NCBI GenBank assembly: GCA_037127315.1
Contig: JBBBDQ010000754.1
Location: forward strand, 1,468,501 to 1,532,500
Source: Ascarosepion bandense
Taxonomy: Eukaryota; Mollusca; Cephalopoda; Sepiida; Sepiidae
Direction: 5' to 3'
Length of the DNA: 64,000 nucleotides
This document shows, piece after piece, positions 28,831 through 39,744 of the stretch; positions within the stretch are counted from its first letter, which is position 1, and each line of letters starts with the position of its first letter. Position numbers and translations under genes: made by a program. Below the pieces are notes generated by a model, which was given only the letters and a program-made list of their open reading frames with translations, had not been told where the DNA came from and searched no databases.

Positions 28831-30205
28831 CGATAAAGTTTTAATAAGCCTACGAAATTTATACAAACTGAAGCTAAGCATCAAGGCAAGAATACAAGGG
28901 TCATCAAATACTTAATTTATAACTGATTCGTAAGTTTACCATCATATCTTATTTATTGTTTTCTAAATATACACACTAAAAGAATACTTATTCTATTTTC
29001 TTCAAGTATATTATACATTTTATTGGCTAATAACTAACACACGTGTGTTATCTATGTGCAGAAAATTGATATTGTTCTCATCTTCTATTAACTTAATCTT
29101 CCTGCATAGACATCTCGCAAAACCCGTCCACCAATATACGAAGACAGAAAACGATTTAACGCTAGATACGAGGAAATATCAAAATTCAAGTCATTTTCTC
29201 ATCACCTAAAATCATTAAAAATCTGCCGCTATCCAATCGTTTGAAGAGTCTGTCATGATTTCGGTAATCGAATTCAGATCATGCCGTTGATTTTATTAAA
29301 ATCAGCATCTGACCCGTTAATTACATCAAAGATGGTCACTTACGGTGAAGTGTAACACATACGTGCTAATCAGCTAAGCATTTCTCTGTTTGCTATTACG
29401 CGCAGGTAATGCAAAACTGGGTGATTGTTTTTCAGCAACTTGAACAGAGATTTGATTTGATCAAACATGTAAAAATAAAACCGCATTTTTGTTACAGCCT
29501 AGACAAATCTCTTGGCCTTCCTAACTTCAAATAACAACAGAGATGGAAAAAAATTAAAAAAATATTTTTGCTGTGAGGTTAAGAGCGTGATCAGCACTGC
29601 GGCAACTGGAAAATCAGTAAAAAAAAATGAAAAGAATTCAAGAAAAAATGTATAAAAATGAAAAATGATTAAAATTTGTTGTTATACTCTAAGCGACAAA
29701 GTAGACAACGTTGGACTAGGGGAGGCAGTAAACGCCGTCTAACCTCGTCAGACCAAAACGAGGCTCTTCCGAAGGACATAGTTTTGTCTAGAGAAAAATA
29801 GACAGGTGCTCAACCCTGCTTTATGCAGGGTCTACAGGATATCTTTGACCGAGATTTTAGGGCTAAAATATGACCCTTCTTCGCATTCAACTTCAGTTGG
29901 AAGGATAATAAATACTGAGAGAGCTTAATACCCCCGCCGTCTATAAGTGGAAATGGACCACATAAAAATTGGTCATGTGTCACATTCCGTCAATATGGGG
30001 AAGCTCGGGCAAATACCAAGGCAGCAAAATGGCGTCTATCCTTGTCGGAATCTCGACCTTCAGAGTGGAATGGAGATGAGGCTATGAACGAAGGGCAGAA
30101 TTTCTTCTGGGGTAACTAGAAAATAGCGGTGTAACGATGTTTGCCAAAACTACCAGAACACATATCCAAGACGTCTTATATTATCATAGTCTTTGGAATG
30201 ACGAG
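28831..30205. other. Unassigned stretch, possible old repeat at 29700-30115
   Basis: No gene recognised. 29970-30115 shares ordered blocks with 1905-2040 (GTGTCACATTC, CGAAGGGCAGA). Confidence 0.35.
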
Positions 30206-30211
30206 AAACTA

Positions 30212-30606
30212 CACTACCGGCGATAATTATTAGGCCATCCCAATGTTAAAAAAATGATGTATTTCATACTATTTTTCAGTATGTATTGCCAAGTGAATAA
30301 TTGTAAATGAAAATAGAATTTTCTTTTGTTAATAGTACACAATAACATGTGCATTAATTGAATTTAAAAATATTTAATATTTATCTATATTGCAGTTTCA
30401 CCAACGAAAGAATGAAGAAAATTTAATGTGATTCGGACGAGGCCATCTTTGCTTCCTTGCCTTGTAAAATTTTGCAATGTAATAATAACAAAGGAATCAT
30501 TCTATTTTTATTTAGAATTATCCACATGACAATAAGTACTAAAAATAGTATGAAATAGATCCTTTTAAAAAAAAACGGGGTGCCCTAATAATTATGAACG
30601 GTAGTG
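30212..30606. mobile_element. Tc1-type MITE, about 395 bp
   Basis: Left end CACTACCGGCGATAATTATT then AGGCCATCCC; the right end reversed reads CACTACCGTTCATAATTATT then AGGGCACCCC. The arms stay similar for about 75 bp (TATTTCATACTATTTTT on both). TA precedes the left end; the right flank is CA, a probable decayed TA. The interior lacks a transposase. Confidence 0.75.
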
Positions 30607-32335
30607 CACATTTTTCATGTTAAAATAGAAAATTATTAAAACAAAAGTATAACAATAATAGGGAGTAGTTAAAGTTCAATGAAAAAGTTAAAGGTATCAA
30701 GAAATGTTGGAAAGAGTTCATGCGTGCGGGGGAATGTATTCATGAGCGTTTGTTTTGTAGGAATGTCTTTGAAAGGGAAGAAGAAGTAAAAAAGAATTAG
30801 TACACGAGAAAGGAGAAAGAGGTTGATTTGCAACTCGACCTTATGTCCGGGTCGACTTAAAATTTCTGCCTTGTTAAATTTTAGCTTGTCGTCTCTCCTG
30901 CTTCCACTTGTCTTGACTGTCTGGGTGACGCTGACCGAAGCCGTTTATAGTAATTTATACTTTTCTATTTGGATTGCTAAATCTTCTCCAATCTTGCAAA
31001 TCGCTTCCATTGGTCAGAAAATCAATTTAACATCTACTCGCGAAATCCGGTTTTGATTTTTTCTTTTAAGCATAAGGTCAATCCTTTTTCTATTATCTTT
31101 ATTTTATTTAAACCTTTATTTCTTTGCGCCACAAACAAAAAATAAAATAAAAGAAAAGAAAGAAAAGCAGGGAACCGCTTCCTTGTCTTTCCCCGAAACA
31201 ATTATTGCAGTGCATAAATAATAAGTAAACGTAATATGTAGAAAGCCATCATCGCCTCCTGAAGGGACATGGCATTAAATATAGAGAATAATATGAGATT
31301 TACATCGACTGAAACATCTCTTGTAATTGTACAATTGTTTTAACTATAGCATTAATTAAATATATATGTCTATGTCTAATTCTTCAAACTGCCAAATCTC
31401 TTTGATTGTTTTGTGACGCCAGTGTTAATTCAATCATGAACGAAAATGCCACGACTGTTGGAGTCGGAACGATAATTTTATTCAAGTGCGATTCATACAG
31501 AGACAATGACACTTACAAGCTGTTTCACTCCTTTAAACACAAGACCACAGTTAAGTTTAAACATTGTCACACGCAATCACACTCAATATAACGAATCGAC
31601 ATGCTATCTCCAGAAAGATTTCAAATCTTAGGCAATTAGCTGACCTCCCCACTAAAGACAGATTTAAAACATGTTTTCCTATTTATCGGTGTTGCATACG
31701 CGCATACGAGGTCTGATGAAATATTACCGGGTAGAATAAACGTGAAAACTTTAACAGATATCAATTCGTAATTTAATCACTTTTGTCGTAGTCTCTTTCT
31801 GAAATCACACTCTTTATCTAGCCTCATTTCCATTGATTCCTGGAATTTGGTTTTGGGGTAGCAAGTTGCTGTCTCATTGCATTATCTTGAATTTTCTTGG
31901 TGTCTTTAATACATATTCTTTCATGTGGGATATGAAGAGAAACAATTTTAAAGTGAATATGGTGGTGGTTGTACGTGGCCCATTGTCAGCAAACTCTCTA
32001 GGGTAGGGAGACAACAGCAATCTGCACATATTCCTTTAAAGCATTACTATAAACAACTGATAACAAATACCGAGACGGGTTCTATAAAATAGCTAAAGCG
32101 CATATCAATTCGGCATTTAATTTACTTCTAAGAAGTCCCCTTCTAAAGCCACACGCTTTATCCAGTCGAGTACATTGATGAAAGCATTTGTAAAAACTAT
32201 TTTTTGTTCTTTCAGAATGCAGACCATCATAGATTTTCACTTGACCATATCCCTTGTCGCTCTTAATAGTTTTCCTCTTGGTATCTCTCCAAGACCTCGC
32301 TTCGACATCCACCCATGAAGTCGGTCTCGCACTGC
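30607..32335. other. Unassigned stretch with a short RTE tail near 31240-31290
   Basis: GAAAGCCATCATCGCCTCCT then GAAGGGACATGGCAT matches the last RTE codons. Otherwise no gene, RNA or transposon is recognised; frames at 30823 and 31406 have no known motif. Confidence 0.4.
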
Positions 32336-32339
32336 TGCC

Positions 32340-32648
32340 TCCTAGATTTTTCTTTTTTCCGTTATGTGAGTATCTGATTGTCTAAGCCCTTCTTCCTCAT
32401 TACGTGTCCCAAAAACCTCAGCTGTTTGTTCCTGACGGTAAGTATAACTTTCTTTTTTGATTGCATTCTCACCAAAACCTTGAAGTTACTCACATGTTTG
32501 GCCCATGGTATTCTCAACATCCATCTGTAGAACAATATTTCTTTTGCTGCGAATCTCTCCTTTGTCTTTCAGAAGGTCGCCCAACGTTCCCTGCCATATA
32601 GAACAAAAGAAAGCGCATAACAATCCAGTAATCTTTTCTTTGCTTCCA
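32340..32648 (-). pseudogene. RTE-like LINE fragment
   Basis: Minus-strand codons in several frames: AKKRLLDCYALSFVLYGREW, then KEIFAAKEILFYRWMLRIPW, KHVSNFKVLVRMQ and NKQLRFLGHVMRKKGL, all matching the family. It ends abruptly against the CR1-like copy at 32650. Confidence 0.65.
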
Positions 32649-32649
32649 C

Positions 32650-33272
32650 ATGGAGAACTGCTGCCATTTATGGTCAGGCGCCCCTGCCGTTCTCCTCAGT
32701 GTTCTTGACAGGCTCCAAAGGAGAGTTTGTAATGTGATTGGTACTGATCTGGCGACTCGACTGCAGCCACTTCTCCACCGTCGAAATGTGGCCTCCCATT
32801 GTCGGTTCTATAAATACTCTCATGGCTTCTGCTCGGACGAACTTAAGTCACTGGTGCCTCCTCAACAGGTGTTTACTCATGCAACCAGACTGGCAACTGG
32901 GTCCCACCCATTCACAGTCAGGTTAGCCAAATGCAGACGACAATTCTACTCCTGCAACTTCTTCTCTCGCACTTCCCGCCTGTGGAACTCGCTCCCGTAT
33001 TCTTGCTTTCCTGACATCTACAACCTCCGGAAATGTAAATGCAAGGTTAATACTCATCTACTAACCACTGGACTCTAGTTCTCTCTCCACCCCGTAAAAC
33101 CTTCCCTTTCTCCTCACCTATGTATCAGTCATCGCACCTGCTTTCTCAGCTTTCTATTGCTCCTTTCTAACTAGTTTGTACTCCTCACTCTTTTCTAATT
33201 AATCTTTTTACAGTTATGTAGCCCCTTGCACATCAGTGGCATTTCCACCTTGTTCGGGGTGAAATAATAAAA
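32650..33272 (+). pseudogene. CR1/L2-like LINE 3' end, open over its terminal 142 codons
   Basis: Plus-strand frame 32650-33078: ENCCHLWSGAPAVLLSVLDR, LQRRVCNVIGTDLATRLQPL, RRNVASHCRFYKYSHGFCSD, ELKSLVPPQQVFTHATRLAT, KCRRQFYSCNFFSRTSRLWN, SLPYSCF, KVNTHLLTTGL, stop. The 3' UTR then runs to CCTTGTTCGGGGTGAAATAA and an A-rich end. This is the region after the RT thumb; the catalytic palm is missing by 5' truncation. The open frame shows a fairly young copy. Confidence 0.85.
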
Positions 33273-33289
33273 ATAAAATCTTACTGTCA

Positions 33290-33497
33290 CTCAATACAAT
33301 GCCAAAAGCAACAAGCATGCCCACAACACGGTCGGTTCTCTGAAATATGCCATAGTGGAGGCGTTCACCGCTATGGACAAGGACATAGTCAACAAAGCGT
33401 GTGACTCATTTCGAGCCCGCATTGAGATGCTCGTTGCCGCAGCCGGCGATTACATTGAAAATAATTTAGTATATAAGCTATCTGTTGCTAAATAAAC
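33290..33497 (+). pseudogene. Tc1/mariner-like transposase C-terminal fragment
   Basis: Encodes AHNTVGSLKYAIVEAFTAMD, KDIVNKACDSFRARIEMLVA and AAGDYIENNLVYKLSVAK, stop. This matches the end of IS630-Tc1-mariner transposases (SLKAAIE-EW..., ACxSFRxRxEAxVxAxGGHIE). Only the last about 65 codons remain, so no catalytic triad is present. Confidence 0.7.
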
Positions 33498-33639
33498 TGT
33501 TGGGTCTCTACATACACAACTTTTGTTTTTATTGCCTATTTCAGTTGTTTTTTTTTTTGTTTTTTTTGTTTTTTGTCAAGTGTCGGACTTTGCTGTAATT
33601 TTTTTGTCAAGTGTCGGACCCTGTAATTTTTTGCAATTT

Positions 33640-33955
33640 TATTTTTTAATCATTTCACCCTAAGCAAGGGAGGACCGCCATTAATACGCCGAGGATAAAT
33701 GAGAGAAGAGAGAGGTTACAAAATACAACGGGATTCAAGAAAAAACAGACGCTACCTTTAAATTTTTAGAGATTGAAGCTATCAGGAAAGCAATTAAACG
33801 GAAAAGGAAATCTACAGGAGGGAGAGGCGAGAAAAGAAACATTTCAAGAACTGAGGGATATATTTGACCTTTTCAACTGGAAAGCACGCTTAAGCATCCG
33901 GTAGCACGCTTAAATTCATGCAGCTTGGCAAAAATATCTCTTCAGTTGAGTTACC
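33640..33955 (-). pseudogene. Old CR1/L2-like LINE 3' end
   Basis: TTTTTAATCATTTCACCCTA-AGCAAGG is the reversed tail. The 3' UTR and degraded C-terminal codons follow to about 33955. Confidence 0.55.
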
Positions 33956-34564
33956 AGGAAAATATTCATAAAAATGACAGAGAATAGCCACGTCATGTCA
34001 ATGAGAAAGTGAGAGAAATCGTGATTCCAAAAGTCAGAATCTATCTCGTTACAAATCCGTCTTTGCATGTTGTTGAGAACCTTTAGATCAAATCAAACGA
34101 AAGTTCAGCTAATAAATTGGAAACGATAGAATTTTTAACAGTCTAATTGACGTCATTCTATTTTTCTAAGAATAAAAACCCCAATTATAAACCTACTTCT
34201 TTAGTTCTATGTTTTTTATTTTATTTCAGGATCTTAATGTCTGGTTGGCTAATTATTTGCATAAGCTCTTTAGATAAGTTGTTCGCTATTTTCCTATGTC
34301 CATTGTACCTTGACATGTATTATTACATTGGTCAAAATAAAAAACTTAAAACGGTATCGAGACATCAAACATCTATTTTAGATAATTTGAGCGCTCTGAA
34401 TCTGATTTTTTGTCTTGGTTAGCTACTGTTTTACTGTAAAAAATACTTCATTTTTAGATGAAAATCATTTATCGTTTTCTGTATACATGATATTGACTGA
34501 TGGCAGTATTTCTCAAAGTAAAATCAATGAGGTTGGTAAAATTCGCCATAATTTATGGATAAAG
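33956..34564. other. Unassigned stretch
   Basis: No gene or repeat terminus recognised. A 91-residue frame at 34147-34422 has hydrophobic runs but no known motif. Confidence 0.4.
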
Positions 34565-35103
34565 ATCAGGGATCAGTTTATGTATTGATTATAATAGAGA
34601 ATCAATCTCCCGAATGTATATTATATAGCAACAACTGTCCATGAGGGTCACAAAGTCAGGGATCAGTTTATGTATTGATTATAATAGAGAATCAATCTCC
34701 CGAATGTATATTATAGAGCAACAACAGTCCATGATGGTCACAAAGTCAGGGATCAGTTTATGTATTGATTATAATATAGAATCAATCTCCCGAATGTATA
34801 TTATATAGCAACAACAGTCCATGATGGTCACAAAGCCAGGGATCAGTTTATGTATTGATTATAATAGAGAATCAATCTCCCGAATGTATATTATATAGCA
34901 ACAACAGTCCAAGATGGTCACAAAGTCAGGGATCAGTTTATGTATTGATTATAATAGAGAATCAATCTCCCGAATGTATATTATATAGCAACAACAGTCC
35001 ATGATGGTCACAAAGTGAGGGATCAGTTTATGTATTGATTATAATAGAGAATCAATCTCCCGAATGTATATTATATAGCAACAAAAGTCCATGATGGTCA
35101 AAA
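34565..35103. repeat. 90-bp satellite, six copies
   Basis: TTATA(T/G)AGCAACAA occurs at 34621, 34711, 34801, 34891, 34981 and 35071, an exact 90-bp period. Each unit holds GGGATCAGTTTATGTATTGA ... AATCAATCTCCC, a degenerate inverted repeat. Copies differ by one to three bases. Related single copies lie at 1223 and 48047. Confidence 0.95.
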
Positions 35104-35121
35104 AATAAAGATTGAAGTTAA

Positions 35122-35405
35122 TGTTGACAACATTCCTGTACATAGAGTATCCTCTTGGCATCTGTTGACCATGTCCGTCATAGTATATGGATATGAAGTA
35201 TCCTCGCAGCACGTAATCTGTTCAATGAAACAACGTCAAATACCATCACTTTCGAATCAGACAATCTCCAGAATCGGATTTGAACGCCAATACTCGGAAG
35301 AATATGGCTGCCTTTTATACACGTCGCACTGAATATTTTGAGCTTTCTGATTGGTTACGCCTTCTATTGGTGAACTATAAAATGGGTTGGCTCATGAGTG
35401 TCAGC

Positions 35406-35408
<3 letters not shown>
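35122..35408 (-). mobile_element. Candidate solo LTR
   Basis: On the minus strand it starts TGTGCTGACACTCATGAGCC and ends GTTGTCAACA, fitting the TG...CA rule with short imperfect terminal repeats. It carries CCAAT-like boxes (ACCAATAG, ACCAATCAG) and a TATA box (GTGTATAAAAGGCAGCC) in promoter order. 287 bp. No target duplication or primer-binding site could be seen, and no partner LTR is in the window. Confidence 0.45.

Positions 35409-35446
<38 letters not shown>
35409..35446. repeat. (AT)n microsatellite
   Basis: Pure AT run directly against the end of the candidate LTR. Confidence 0.95.
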
Positions 35447-35448
<2 letters not shown>

Positions 35449-36514
35449 TAAAACGTCCAATAGTAGAAACCTCTCAATTCGTATTTAAATCAATAAATGT
35501 TTGTTTGCTTATTGAGAAATACTATTTTTACAATCATAATCAGACCCGAAGTTTTTAAAAATAGCACGACTGAATATATCAAGACCAGCAATTTTTTTTT
35601 AATAAACTAACAGCAAAAATAAAAAGCATGTGAACATAAGAAAAATATAGTTCTCGTTCTATGTGCCATGCTGCTTTAGGGTGTCATCTACGTCTATATT
35701 CATATGGTGGAGCGTACAACGGCCGAAACGTCATAGAAATTGCAACAAAGATCCAAATCCAAAATAATGTAATCCAAAGATCCAAAAGTCCAAATAATGT
35801 AAATACTACGTCATCTTAGAAATATAGTAAAACACTGTAGTATTTTTAACCGAATAATTTGTCCTGTCACCTAGGTAGACTGCTATTATTCTATTTTATA
35901 TATGAAGAGGATATATTTTAGCAGTTTATAATGAACAATATATTTTCATAATTGTAGGTTTCGATTTTTTTCTTTTCTAAACCTGCATTTTCAGTCATTG
36001 TTGTCTGTAATTGACACATAATTTTCTTGTCAAATTACACTGTATATATCTGACACATTCTCACCTGTTTTCGAATTGTGTCTTGCACCTGTATTTTTAC
36101 AATTATGTATATTCACACTTTTGAAATCTATTCTCTCTACTTTCTAAATTTTTCTTTGTTTTTCAAGAAATATATATATATTACAATACAGGTGTCATCA
36201 AAATATTAAATCTTATGTAAATTTCTGATTCTTCATAAATTAAAATTTGTTGTGACAAATTGCTATCCAATGTTTTGCAAATTATAAATAACTTGGGGTT
36301 TGAACTAAATTAAAATTAATTATGTTCTATTGTGTGTTAAAAAAATGTATTTATCTTTTTATTACGTCATCTCTATAGGAAAAGTGTCTCGTCTCTCTAC
36401 ATATATGTGTATGTGTGTGTCTGTGCGTGTTGCTGTGGGAGTGCGTGTGTGTGTGTGAATATATCCCATACATATATTGGATAATTTTGAATGAATTTCG
36501 CTGTCATGTTATCA
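35447..36514. other. Unassigned AT-rich stretch
   Basis: No gene recognised. A GT run lies at 36407-36460. Confidence 0.45.
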
Positions 36515-36718
36515 GATTTATTATTGAGGCAGTTATTATTTTTCTTAATGAGGCATTTATTATTGCCAATGTTGGGGTAATTATTAATTTCATTATTGAG
36601 GCAATTATTTTTTTTATTGTTAAAGCAGTATGTATTTTGATTGTTGAGGCAAAAAACATTTTCATTACTGGGGCAATTATTTCAATTATTGACGCAATTA
36701 TGATTTTCATATGGAGGT
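36515..36718. repeat. 24-bp imperfect minisatellite, about eight units
   Basis: ATTATTGAGGCAATTATTAT-TTTC-like units repeat about every 24 bp. Because 24 is a multiple of three, both strands stay open (IIEAVIIF-like octapeptides on the plus strand). This is why 101- and 68-codon frames appear; I do not regard them as genes. Confidence 0.7.
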
Positions 36719-37007
36719 AAACATCCGCCAGTTTGACATGGAAGACATTATATGGTTCAAAAAAGGATAGTGAAGCACAAACAAATAGAGTATTTTTTGT
36801 GAAGCAACATTCAAAAACTTGGTATAGACAAGACAGAATACTCTATTAATTTATCGAAAGGAGGATGCTATGAATTCATACTAAGGAAGGTTTTATTAGT
36901 CTATAATAGGGGCGAGTCTTTTAGTTTGAAGATGGTAATTGTTATGGTTTTAGATAATCATCGTTATTGAAAAATAAGTAAAAAAATTTTTAAAGGTTTA
37001 ATTTTTT

Positions 37008-37440
37008 TTTTTAATCGTTTCACCCCAAGCAAGTCGATACCACCACTGGTGCGCAGGGGCTACATAAGGAAGAGTGAAAGATTATGCAGCAGGATGTGAG
37101 CGAAGAGAAAGACGAACCAGTTACATGGGGATGTCGAAAAAAAGGCAAGAGAATGATGGGAATACAAGTGTGAAGAGAGTTGCGAGGGTAGAGTGAGAAA
37201 GGAAAAGAACAAGATACACGAGGTGATGGAGAAAAGACGAGGGAAAGACTGGAGTCAATTAGACAAGAAATGGGAATTGATGTTGCATTTAAATTCGTAG
37301 CCGTTAGGGAAGCATGAATACGGAAAAGACTTCTAAAGGCCGGACGTGCGGGAAAGGAAGCCACTAGAGTAGAAGTGGCAGCTGAATTTAGTTGATTTAA
37401 CTTTAAAAGGAAGGGGACCTTGTTGAAACAGATGTTAAAA
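37008..37440 (-). pseudogene. CR1/L2-like LINE 3' end
   Basis: The tail AATCGTTTCACCCCAAGCAA is reversed at the left. Then 3' UTR and codons for ASFPARPAFRSLFRI, a diverged FFSRTSRLWNSLP segment, to about 37440. Confidence 0.6.
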
Positions 37441-37944
37441 AAGCAAGAAATATTTCAGTAAAAAAGAATAATGCTTAATGCATGCTATATGATAAGATAT
37501 CCGGTAATTTCAAAGACTTTAACCCTGTAAACAGTATATCTTTTTTTCAATTGAAAATGCTCACTACCAAAAAGAAAAAAAGTTTAAATTTTAGGACACC
37601 GTTTTCAAATCTAAGCTATGTTCTATGACCTAACACTCAATGAAAAATAAATTATATCATTCTCCACAGTAGAATAACTAAAAGTGAGAAAAGGCATGAC
37701 AAAACAGTCCATGTCACTTTGTAGTCCCTAATCGCATTATTATGCTGAAACAACTAAAAAAAGAACTTAAATAAGCGTTATAACACAAATGAATATCTTC
37801 CTCTGAAAGTGGAAAAATTGAATCAATTACTTGGTCTGCAGCGACGAAAATTGGTTCACTGTGTCGTTCTTGGCGTTATTTCTCAGAATCTATCTTACAT
37901 AATCATAAATCTAAAATATTTCCTTACTTTTAATATTGCTTCTG
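37441..37944. other. Unassigned AT-rich stretch
   Basis: No gene or repeat recognised. Confidence 0.45.
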
Positions 37945-37981
<37 letters not shown>

Positions 37982-39052
37982 AATCATTTCACCCCGAGCA
38001 AGGCAGAAACGCCACTGATGAGCAGGGGTTACATAAATGTAAAAATATTAATTAGAAAAGAGTGAGGAGTACAAGCTAGTTATAAAGGAACAATAGGAAG
38101 CTGAGAAAGCAGGTGCGATGACAGGTACATAGGTAAAGAGAAAGTGAAGGTTATACAGGGGAGGGGAGAGAGCTAGAGTCCAGTGGTTAGTAGGTGAGTA
38201 TTAACTTTGCATTTAAATTTCTGGAGGTTGTAGCCGCCAGGAAAGCAAGAATACGGGAGTGAGTTCCACAGGCGGGAAGTGCGAGAGAGGAAGCTGCAGG
38301 AGTAGAATTGTCGTCTGCATTTGGCTAACCAGACTGTGAATGGGTGGGACCCAGTTGCCAGTCTGGTTGCACGGGTAAACACCTGTTGAGGAGGCATCAG
38401 TGACTTAAGCTCATCCGAGCAGAAGCCATGAAAGTATTTATAGAAGAGACAGAGGGAAGCCACATTTCGACGATGGGAAAGTGGCTGCAGTCGAGTCGCC
38501 AGATCAGTACCTATCACATTACAGACTCTCCTTTGGAGCTTATCAAGAGCACTGAGAAGAATGGCAGGGGCACCTGACCATAAATGGCAGCAGTACTCCA
38601 TGCACGGACGGATGGTTGACTTGTATATATGCAGGATGGATTCAGGTGGAAAAAACATCCTGGATCGACATAGTGACCCAATCTTCTTAGATATATTTAT
38701 ATGAATATACATATGTATTTTTAAATACAATTAAATATATATATATATATATTTAGATACAATTTAAAAAAATACAATTAAATATATATATATATATTTA
38801 TTTATTAATATAAAAAAATTACAATTAAATATATATATATATATTTAGATACAATTAAAAACAATTTCTCTAAAACAAAATTTATAAGTATTATTAAAGA
38901 TAGGTTTACGTTTACAAATATTTAAAAAAACCTGTCGCTTTCTGCGTCACGTGATGTATACAATCTCTCTCCACGAACGCTCTCGCGAAATACGTTTCTA
39001 AAATATAAAATATAATAATAGAAATAAACAAATACCGTCAAAAAAATACATT
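37945..39052. repeat. Left arm of a large inverted repeat
   Basis: About 1.1 kb, almost perfectly reverse-complementary to 39940-41046. It contains a CR1-like LINE 3' end (37980-38690), AT-rich blocks, and an inner block with GTCGCTTTCTGCGTCACGTG and GCTCTCGCGAAATACG. The 185-codon frames in the two arms differ by one residue (His/Tyr at position 6). Confidence 0.95.
37980..38730 (-). pseudogene. CR1/L2-like LINE 3' end in the left arm
   Basis: The 185-codon frame (38730-38173) includes SRMFFPPESILHIYKSTIRP, CMEYCCHLWSGAPAILLSAL, LQRRVCNVIGTDLATRLQPL, HRRNVASLCLFYKYFHGFCS, KCRRQFYSCSFLSRTSRLWN and KVNTHLLTTGL. The first residues (KIHMYIHINIS) come from AT-rich flank. This is the RT thumb and C-terminus of a CR1/L2/Jockey-type LINE with its UTR and A-tail. 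No stops in the preserved part, so it is young but 5'-truncated and inactive. Confidence 0.85.
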
Positions 39053-39072
39053 TTTAAACTTGCAACATTTTA

Positions 39073-39078
39073 GCAGTT

Positions 39079-39132
<54 letters not shown>
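39073..39132. repeat. (AT)n microsatellite in the spacer
   Basis: Pure AT run. Confidence 0.95.
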
Positions 39133-39135
<3 letters not shown>

Positions 39136-39245
39136 AGTGAATACAGAATGAAGAATTATTTCAACGTCCAAAACATTAATTTAAAACAGTGCTCGATAAA
39201 TAATATAATTTATAGAGCTGTGAATATTTATTATAAATTTTATTT

Positions 39246-39303
39246 TAGAACATGTACATAATTTTTCTAGATATAGAAAAATTATGTACATGTTCTAAAA
39301 TAT
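39246..39303. repeat. Perfect 27-bp palindrome with GATA loop
   Basis: TTTTAGAACATGTACATAAT-TTTTCTA, GATA, then the exact reverse complement. The right arm (ATTATGTACATGTTCTAAAA plus AT-rich flank) recurs at 60830-60860 beside Penelope-like motifs. Confidence 0.85.
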
Positions 39304-39309
39304 AATTTA

Positions 39310-39356
39310 TAATATATATATATATATATATGTGTGTATGTGTGTGTGTGTGTGAA

Positions 39357-39390
<34 letters not shown>
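39310..39390. repeat. (AT)n(GT)n microsatellite
   Basis: Immediately downstream (minus strand) of the hammerhead motif. Confidence 0.95.
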
Positions 39391-39391
<1 letters not shown>

Positions 39392-39445
39392 TCATCCGCA
39401 GAGAGATCTTTTTCGATGTGTCACAGCTCATCAGTGCGGTTAGAC
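39391..39445 (-). ncRNA. Hammerhead ribozyme, partly degraded stems
   Basis: Minus strand: GTCTAACCGCA, CTGATGA, GCTGT-GAC-ACATC, GAAA, a weakened stem III, then TGCGGATGAC. Stem I is perfect (CCGCA/TGCGG). Stem II has one mismatch, and stem III has lost a pair. Core bases are intact, so slow activity is possible. Confidence 0.7.
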
Positions 39446-39700
39446 TTCCAATTGTTTTTAGCCAGGATTGAAACCCGACCAAATTGACATCAGTCGGCGA
39501 ATCTACCTCTGAGTTATGAGCACTCGGTAAAGGAAGGGGGCATTTGTCGTGTTATATAAAATGTAAACATACACTAGTAGCTGGTAGAGTTCGAATTCAT
39601 TACTGAATGAGCGATGTGTAGATGCTTGAGTAGCTACTCTTTATTCACAGTCTACCATTCCTCCATAATGCTCAATCACAGTGTCAGAGCGTATATATAT
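39391..39700 (-). mobile_element. tRNA-head plus hammerhead short retroelement (copy 2)
   Basis: Minus strand: shared upstream region (GAATGGTAGACTGTGA), tRNA-like head with A box region TAACTCAGAGGTAGATTCG and B box GGTTTCAATCC, then the hammerhead. Homologous to 28533-28830 over about 300 bp. It lies in the spacer of the large inverted repeat. Confidence 0.7.
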
Positions 39701-39744
39701 ATATTGATGCACGTTTCATTAAATATATAGACCAACCAACTAAA

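Noticed and set aside
36415..36720. 101-codon frame with octapeptide repeats
   Set aside because: A 24-bp minisatellite keeps the frame open by arithmetic; the opposite strand is also open. No signal peptide or domain.
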